From Vibrio rhodolitus (GTDB lineage: Bacteria > Pseudomonadota > Gammaproteobacteria > Enterobacterales > Vibrionaceae), in NCBI RefSeq assembly GCF_003350325.1, contig NZ_QLYZ01000016.1, positions 1 through 64,000 on the forward strand: a DNA stretch of 64,000 nt, in the 5' to 3' direction. Of this stretch, positions 58,309-64,000 are shown one piece after another. The notes beneath the pieces are model-generated. The model saw only the letters and a list, made by a program, of their open reading frames with translations. It made no database searches and had not been told where the DNA came from. Numbering within the stretch: position 1 is the first letter of the stretch; the number at the start of each line of letters is the position of its first letter. The position numbers and the translations under genes were made by a program.

Positions 58309-61300
58309 TTAGTTTTGTTTTGGTAATAAATTTTGCTGGAATTCAGCCAGCATGTCAGTAACAAATTGAATTCTTTGACGCCTATCCACCAATGGTAGCG
58401 TAAACTTGAATTTAGTTGGACCTTCCATTGCGAATTTTTGTGGTTGAGACTGCAACAGTGTAACCAAGTAGATCGGATTTATGTCAGCGTCAGGATAGAA
58501 CTCAATATATCCGCCCTTATCATGCGCTTCAATTTTCTTCACTTTGAGTTTCGCTGCAGCAAGTTTTAGCTCTGCGACAGCGAGTAAGTTCTTGGCTGCA
58601 TCTGGCAGTAAACCAAAGCGGTCAATCAGTTCCACTTTTAGCCCATCTAGCTCATCTTTATCGGCAACGCTGGCGATTTGTTTATACATCGATAGACGAG
58701 TGTTGACGTCTGGGATGTAGTCATCTGGCAGCAACGCCGGGATGCGCATCTCAACTTCAGTTTGCTCACGCAGCAGATCATCAAGTGATGGCTCTTTGCC
58801 TTCTTTGAGTGCTTCAACCGCTTGCTCCAACATTTCCATATAAAGGGTGAAACCAACCGATTGAATTTGACCGCTTTGTTCATCACCCAGCAGCTCACCC
58901 GCACCGCGGATCTCAAGGTCGTGTGTTGCGAGGGTAAAGCCAGCACCTAAGTCTTCGAGCGAAGCGATGGCATCTAAGCGCTTAATCGCATCTTTGGTCA
59001 TTGCTTTAGGATGCGGAGTCAGTAAGTAGGCATAAGCTTGGTGGTGTGAGCGACCCACACGACCACGCAACTGGTGCAGTTGAGCCAGACCGAGATGGTC
59101 GGCGCGATCCATGATAATGGTGTTGGCCGTTGGAACGTCGATACCAGTCTCAATGATGGTGGTACACACCAGCAAGTTAAAACGCTGGTGGTAGAAATCA
59201 TTCATCACTTTTTCAAGTTCACGTTCGCGCATTTGGCCGTGAGCAACCGTCACGCGCGCTTCCGGCACCAGTTTTTCCAGATCCGAAGCGACTTTTTCTA
59301 TCGTTTCCACTTGGTTGTGCAGGAAGTAGACCTGACCACCGCGCATAATTTCACGCAGGATAGCTTCACGCACCACCGCATCTTCACGTTGTCGAACAAA
59401 AGTTTTGATCGCGAGACGACGGGCAGGTGGCGTGGCAATAATCGATAAGTCACGCATACCACTCATCGCCATATTGAGCGTGCGTGGGATTGGCGTTGCC
59501 GTCAGGGTAAGAATATCGACATCAGCGCGCATCGCTTTCATCTTCTCTTTCTGACGCACGCCAAAGCGGTGTTCTTCATCAACGATCAACAGACCGAGAT
59601 CTTTAAATTGGATATCGCTGGAAAGTAGCTTATGCGTGCCGACCACCAAGTCCACTTTGCCATCGGCAATATCTTGTAAGACAAGCTTCTGCTCTTTGGC
59701 TGTTTTAAAGCGCGATAGTACTTCGACGCGAATTGGTAAATTGGCAAAGCGGTCGCGGAAGTTTTCAAAGTGTTGCTGAGCCAGCAGTGTGGTTGGCACT
59801 AAAACCGCCACTTGTTTGCCGTTATCGGTGGCAACAAAAGCCGCGCGCATGGCCACTTCGGTTTTACCAAAGCCAACGTCACCACACACAAGGCGGTCCA
59901 TAGCTTTGGCTTGGCACATATCCGACAGCACCGCATTAATCGCCATCGATTGGTCATCGGTTTCTTCAAATGGGAAACCGGACTTAAACGTGGCGTATTG
60001 ACCACGGTCCAGCGCGAACTTGTAACCAGGTTTTAGCTCTCGTTTGGCGTAGACATCTAGAAGCTCGGCTGCGACATCTCGCACTTTTTCTGCTGCTTTG
60101 CGGCGAGCTTTCGCCCATGCTTCGCCACCGAGTTTGTGCAGTGGCGCGCTCTCTTCTGCACCGCCAGAGTAGCGGCTGATGAGGTTGAGCGATGCCACAG
60201 GTACGTAGAGCTTAGCTTCGTTTTGGTACTCAAGCGTGACGTATTCGGTCGTCATGCCGCCCGCCTCGAGCGTTTGTAGCCCCAAGTAGCGTCCGATACC
60301 ATGGTCAATGTGTACCACAGGTTGCCCGGGTTTTAGCTCGGCAAGATTGCGGATCACCGCATCGCTATTAGTAGTTTTACGATCTTTACGGCGGCGTTGA
60401 ATCACGCGATCGCCCAACAGATCGCTTTCACAAATAAAGGCTATCTGTTCATTACCGTATAAAAAACCATGTTCTGCAGCGCCCAGTACTAGGGTGAATT
60501 TCTCTTTATGAGTTAGCGCATCACAAAAGCTGGCACACTCAACTGGACGCAGTTTGATGCGTTGCAGTAATTCAAGCAGTGCTTCACGGCGACCTTCCGA
60601 TTCGACCGAGAAAATGATTTTACCGGTGTAGGTTTCGCTAAACTGACGCAAAGCCGCCATCGGCTCTTTGTTTTGATGTTGAACTTTTAGCTCTGGCAGC
60701 GGTGAGATATTTGGGTTAACGCGCCCTTGCTTTTCGCTGACAGGGTCAATTGAAAGCGCAAGTTGTGGCAGCAACTTAAATTGGGCAAATAGCTCATCTT
60801 TTTTTAGCCACAGTTCTTCTGGTGGCAGCAACGGGCGCAGTGGGTCCACTTTGCGCTGATCGTAACGATAGTCGACATCCGTTAGGAAAGTATCAATCGC
60901 CGCTTCAATATTACCGACGGCCAATAGCTGGGTGTTGTCGGCAATGTAGTCAAACAAAGTTTCTGTGTGATCAAAGAACAACGGCTGCCAGTATTCGATA
61001 CCCGATGGCCAAGTGCCTTTGCTCACCTGCATGTAAACCGACTCTGGTTCACGGCGCGCTTCAAAGCGCTGGCGCCAACGAATACGAAAATCTTCGATTG
61101 CCGCTTCACTTGTAGGGAACTCATGCGCTGGCAAGAGGCGAATTTCGCTCACATCTTCAATCGAACGTTGGTTTTCTGGATCGAAGGTGCGAATTGTATC
61201 AATCTCATCATCAAAGAAATCGATACGGAACGGGTCGCGTGAGCCCATAGGGAAGAGGTCGATGATCGAGCCGCGACTCGCATACTCACCTGGACCAAAC

Positions 61301-61773
61301 ACTTGGTCGGCGTGACGATAGCCTGACTTTTCTAATTGCAGGCGCAGCTTTTCTAATGAGTAGAGATCGCCCGTTTTCACCATTAAGGTGTGCTGCATCA
61401 AGAATTCACGAGGAGACTGGCGCTGCAGCAACGTGCTAATTGGCACTATGGTGATGCCTTCATTTTGTGTCGGCAGTTGATATAAGCGCGCAATACGGTC
61501 AGAAATGATTTCTTGGTGTGGTGAAAAATTATCGTACGGCAGTGTTTCCCAGTCAGGGAAAAGGGTGACACTCTGGCTGGAGAATTGTTCGAGTTCTTGT
61601 TGTAACTTCAGCGCAGTTTGTGGGTCTGGCGTCGCTAGTAGTGTGTGACCTTGGTGCTGCTCGGCCAGTTCAGCGATCGCGAGTGCTAACGCGGAACCAG
61701 GTAAATTACCGACCTGTTTTTTGTCGCCGGCACCGTTAGGATTAACTAGATTAAGTAATGATGGTTTTGACAT
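58309..61773 (-). CDS. mfd: Transcription-repair coupling factor Mfd
   Basis: 1154 residues. The UvrB-homology region at the N-terminus ('LPYDNFSPHQEIISDRIARLYQL'), the RNA-polymerase-interacting domain, and the RecG-like translocase with Walker A 'GDVGFGKTE' (near residue 630) and DEEH box 'IVDEEHRFG' are all present. The C-terminal TRCF domain follows. Mfd removes stalled RNA polymerase and recruits UvrA. It is in an operon with csiV; a plzB-like gene sits 7 bp upstream on the same strand. Confidence 0.97.
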   Translation of the reverse strand: MSKPSLLNLVNPNGAGDKKQVGNLPGSALALAIAELAEQHQGHTLLATPDPQTALKLQQELEQFSSQSVTLFPDWETLPYDNFSPHQEIISDRIARLYQLPTQNEGITIVPISTLLQRQSPREFLMQHTLMVKTGDLYSLEKLRLQLEKSGYRHADQVFGPGEYASRGSIIDLFPMGSRDPFRIDFFDDEIDTIRTFDPENQRSIEDVSEIRLLPAHEFPTSEAAIEDFRIRWRQRFEARREPESVYMQVSKGTWPSGIEYWQPLFFDHTETLFDYIADNTQLLAVGNIEAAIDTFLTDVDYRYDQRKVDPLRPLLPPEELWLKKDELFAQFKLLPQLALSIDPVSEKQGRVNPNISPLPELKVQHQNKEPMAALRQFSETYTGKIIFSVESEGRREALLELLQRIKLRPVECASFCDALTHKEKFTLVLGAAEHGFLYGNEQIAFICESDLLGDRVIQRRRKDRKTTNSDAVIRNLAELKPGQPVVHIDHGIGRYLGLQTLEAGGMTTEYVTLEYQNEAKLYVPVASLNLISRYSGGAEESAPLHKLGGEAWAKARRKAAEKVRDVAAELLDVYAKRELKPGYKFALDRGQYATFKSGFPFEETDDQSMAINAVLSDMCQAKAMDRLVCGDVGFGKTEVAMRAAFVATDNGKQVAVLVPTTLLAQQHFENFRDRFANLPIRVEVLSRFKTAKEQKLVLQDIADGKVDLVVGTHKLLSSDIQFKDLGLLIVDEEHRFGVRQKEKMKAMRADVDILTLTATPIPRTLNMAMSGMRDLSIIATPPARRLAIKTFVRQREDAVVREAILREIMRGGQVYFLHNQVETIEKVASDLEKLVPEARVTVAHGQMRERELEKVMNDFYHQRFNLLVCTTIIETGIDVPTANTIIMDRADHLGLAQLHQLRGRVGRSHHQAYAYLLTPHPKAMTKDAIKRLDAIASLEDLGAGFTLATHDLEIRGAGELLGDEQSGQIQSVGFTLYMEMLEQAVEALKEGKEPSLDDLLREQTEVEMRIPALLPDDYIPDVNTRLSMYKQIASVADKDELDGLKVELIDRFGLLPDAAKNLLAVAELKLAAAKLKVKKIEAHDKGGYIEFYPDADINPIYLVTLLQSQPQKFAMEGPTKFKFTLPLVDRRQRIQFVTDMLAEFQQNLLPKQN

Positions 61774-61780
61774 GTGAATG

Positions 61781-62353
61781 TTATTTTTCGCGATTTAGTG
61801 AGCGCTGGCGTAATAGTTTTTGCTGTTGGTAAAGAGCTGCTTTGATGAGCAAGTCTTGGTCCTGATCGCGCAGCAGATCATATTTGATAGTGACAGTGTA
61901 TTGGCTATCTTCATCCGTCTTGCTGCAACTAAATACCGAGCCATAGCAATAAATTGCCGAAGCGGGGTGGTCGAGAAACAGCTTCACACGCACTTTTTTC
62001 CCTTCGGTAATGGCTTGGTTGCACAGGTAGCTAAATTGGCTTGCACCAAAAGCAACGGTTTGATGTCGATAATCGTGATTGTCTTGCTGCGATAACATAA
62101 AGGTTAGCAGAAGATTGAGCTTAGCATTTTGTGTATCGAGTAAAGCGATGACGTGTTTGAAATCGTTGGACTTCAATTCGGCACGTGCCGCGTCGTTGAG
62201 TTGATCTAAGGAGCTAAACTCACTCGCCACCAAAAAAGGAGTGGGAATTTCGTCTTCAAATTGGGCGAAAGTTGGGTAAGTGTAATCGTCAGCCAAGGGT
62301 TCGACATTGACGGTCAATTGGTGATGAACAGTGAAGTATTCTTGGTCAGACAT
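61781..62353 (-). CDS. PilZ-type protein, PlzB-like (degenerate)
   Basis: 190 residues. The C-terminal part ('KKVRVKLFLDHPASAIYCYGSVFSCSKTDEDSQYTVTIKYDLL') has the beta-barrel pattern of PilZ domains. The c-di-GMP motifs RxxxR and (D/N)xSxxG are not visible, as recalled for V. cholerae PlzB (VC1885), which holds the same place between mfd and lolC. A c-di-GMP-independent role is therefore likely. Seven bases separate it from mfd, so co-transcription is expected. Confidence 0.75.
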   Translation of the reverse strand: MSDQEYFTVHHQLTVNVEPLADDYTYPTFAQFEDEIPTPFLVASEFSSLDQLNDAARAELKSNDFKHVIALLDTQNAKLNLLLTFMLSQQDNHDYRHQTVAFGASQFSYLCNQAITEGKKVRVKLFLDHPASAIYCYGSVFSCSKTDEDSQYTVTIKYDLLRDQDQDLLIKAALYQQQKLLRQRSLNREK

Positions 62354-62517
62354 GAACTTTTCCCTCTATAGATGTTCTGATTATCGTCATACACAGCAAC
62401 TAATCAAGGTATGTCATTGTTAAATCCTTATTTTAACTGTGAAATGACCATTTAGGACTATCAGCCATCTAAATTAATCGTTACAGTATTCGCAATTAAA
62501 AAGTATTGGTCTTTATT

Positions 62518-63726
62518 ATGTTTCATCCAGTGTCGACCTTCATCGGCTTGCGCTACCTAAGGGGGCGATCCGGTGACAGGTTTAGTCGCTTTGTCTCTTA
62601 TATGTCGACGGCAGGTATTACGATTGGTGTGATGTCACTGATCACCGTTTTATCGGTTATGAACGGTTTTGAATCTCAGCTGAAAGACAAAATTCTCGGC
62701 GTCATGCCGCAAGCTATCGTCTCTTCTGTTGATGGTAAAACGCCGCGCAGCGAAAGTGCGCCAGAATTTATTGCCAAGATGTCGACAGCCGGACATCCTG
62801 AGCCGATTGTGCAAAGTGAGGCCGTTATTCAAAGCGCGAAACAACTCAGCGCTGGATTGCTGGTGGGGATCAAACCAAGCGACCATGACCCTATCGAGCA
62901 ACATGTGATAGCGGGCCGCTTGTCTAACCTTAAATCGGGTTCATACCAAGTTTTTGTCGGCAGCACTCTTGCGCGCTCAATGGATATTGGTCCGGGTGAC
63001 AAAGTGCGCTTGATGGTAACAAGTGCTAGCCAGTTCACGCCGCTTGGGCGTATTCCAAGCCAACGAATTTTTACCGTGGCAGGCATCTACAATACGGGCT
63101 CAGATGTTGATGGCCAGTTAATGCTGACTCACATTGATGATGCGGCGCGCTTGATGCGCTTTAACCAACAAACCATGACAGGCTGGCGTTTGTTTTTTGA
63201 TGACCCATTTGTGGTGGCCGATCTGAGTCAACAACCGTTGCCGCAAGGTTGGCAGTGGCAAGATTGGCGTGATCAGCGCGGAGAGCTGTTCCAAGCGGTG
63301 CGCATGGAGAAAAATATGATGGGTCTTATGCTAGGGCTTATCGTTGGTGTGGCAGCGTTTAATATTATTTCTGCACTGATTATGGTGGTGATGGAGAAAC
63401 AAGCCGAGGTTGCGATTCTTAAGACGCAAGGCATGACCGATCGCCAAGTAATGAGTATTTTTATGGTTCAAGGTGCCAGTAGTGGCATCGTCGGCGCGCT
63501 AATTGGTGGCGGGCTCGGTGTGCTGCTTGCTAGCAATCTAAATAGCTTGCTTGAAGCTGCTGGCATTGCGCTGTTTTCTGTCGGTGGTTCTTTACCTGTC
63601 GTGATTAACCCGGTGCAAATTCTAGTTGTGATTACGTTGGCTGTGATGCTCAGTCTACTTGCAACTCTGTTTCCTTCTTATCGAGCATCGTCTGTAAAAC
63701 CTGCTGAGGCATTAAGATATGAGTGA
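62518..63726 (+). CDS. lolC: Lipoprotein-releasing ABC transporter membrane subunit LolC
   Basis: 402 residues from the ATG at 62518 (a TTG at 62506 also opens the frame). '[51 protein letters not shown]' is the diagnostic LolC/E start. Four membrane helices flank a large periplasmic domain, ending with '[24 protein letters not shown]'. LolC holds LolA during release of outer-membrane lipoproteins. Its 3' end overlaps lolD by 8 bp. Confidence 0.95.
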   Translation: MFHPVSTFIGLRYLRGRSGDRFSRFVSYMSTAGITIGVMSLITVLSVMNGFESQLKDKILGVMPQAIVSSVDGKTPRSESAPEFIAKMSTAGHPEPIVQSEAVIQSAKQLSAGLLVGIKPSDHDPIEQHVIAGRLSNLKSGSYQVFVGSTLARSMDIGPGDKVRLMVTSASQFTPLGRIPSQRIFTVAGIYNTGSDVDGQLMLTHIDDAARLMRFNQQTMTGWRLFFDDPFVVADLSQQPLPQGWQWQDWRDQRGELFQAVRMEKNMMGLMLGLIVGVAAFNIISALIMVVMEKQAEVAILKTQGMTDRQVMSIFMVQGASSGIVGALIGGGLGVLLASNLNSLLEAAGIALFSVGGSLPVVINPVQILVVITLAVMLSLLATLFPSYRASSVKPAEALRYE

Positions 63727-64000
63727 TCTACTACAGTGTCATGATGTAACCAAAACCTACCATGAGGGAGCACTGGATACTCAAGTATTAAAAGGCGTCA
63801 GCTTCGAGCTAAAACGTGGCGAGTTAGTGTCGATTATCGGCACATCAGGCTCAGGTAAAAGTACACTGTTGCATGTGCTTGGCGCATTAGATGATGCCAC
63901 CTCAGGTCACGTTACTTTTCTTGGACAAAACTTGGCGCAACTAAGCTCCAACAAACAAGCGAAGTTACGCAATCGTCATCTTGGTTTTGTTTACCAATTT
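63719..64000 (+). CDS. lolD: Lipoprotein-releasing ABC transporter ATPase LolD (cut by window end)
   Basis: The first 94 residues are visible, starting '[27 protein letters not shown]'. Walker [10 protein letters not shown] is present, and the Q-loop begins at 'GFVYQF' right at the edge. LolD powers LolCDE. The start overlaps the lolC stop by 8 bp, so translation is coupled. The remainder lies outside the window. Confidence 0.95.
   Translation, partial: MSDLLQCHDVTKTYHEGALDTQVLKGVSFELKRGELVSIIGTSGSGKSTLLHVLGALDDATSGHVTFLGQNLAQLSSNKQAKLRNRHLGFVYQF

Overview
The window reads as a stretch of the main chromosome of a Vibrio species (Gammaproteobacteria, Vibrionaceae). Supporting marks are a FadR of 279 residues carrying the vibrio-type insertion, the nhaB-dsbB, fadR and ftsK-lrp-ald neighbourhoods, a CsiV-type protein beside mfd, a PilZ protein of the PlzB kind between mfd and lolC, and an orphan DUF1887 CARF-nuclease next to a chemotaxis receptor, as in V. 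cholerae (VC1899). The species cannot be fixed from this sequence alone. Most of the window is ordinary core genome with short intergenic gaps and strong Rho-independent terminators. No tRNA, rRNA or CRISPR array was seen.

Layout. 1-234: right end of an IS3-family element. 279-2893: scsD and scsB (periplasmic thiol redox). 3060-6353: rluE, then monomeric icd with two tandem terminators. 6376-9807: cspD divergent from clpS-clpA. 9823-12719: YdcF-like protein, SDR/YeeZ-like protein, LysR regulator and a divergent PACE drug-efflux gene. 12790-17709: TetR regulator divergent from an RND pump pair, with a repeated palindromic operator between them. 17816-23163: DMSO reductase locus (ferredoxin and DmsD-type chaperone on the minus strand, dmsABC on the plus strand). 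23252-24979: a small protein and an MgtC/DUF4010 membrane protein. 25046-29462: pta, ackA and yfbV. 29463-29932: a cluster of palindromic repeats. 29933-35072: ald, lrp and ftsK.

35130-38587 looks like a small accessory insertion between ftsK and dsbB. It holds an unrecognised lipoprotein/membrane-protein pair, a LysR regulator and a divergent phosphoribosyltransferase plus DUF1349 pair. Core synteny then resumes with dsbB, nhaB and fadR. 42348-46910 is a nitrosative-stress block: hcr and hcp under a candidate sigma-54 promoter, with NorR-type sites in a 15-bp inverted repeat and norR upstream. Next come the CARF-nuclease (47057-48226), a chemotaxis receptor, the hinT-COG3014-ycfL-lpoB-thiK-ycfP cluster, ndh with a perfect FNR box, a GNAT enzyme, csiV, mfd, plzB-like, lolC and the start of lolD.

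Working together: several blocks serve respiration and redox control under low oxygen (dmsABC and its chaperone, ndh with its FNR box, hcp-hcr-norR, ackA-pta). Others serve envelope upkeep (lpoB, csiV, lolCD, dsbB, scsBD) and toxic-compound export (PACE, RND). The items most worth following are the CRISPR-free CARF-nuclease, the NorR/sigma-54 layout before hcp, the ftsK-dsbB insertion, the repeat cluster downstream of yfbV, and a strongly folded element between nhaB and fadR.
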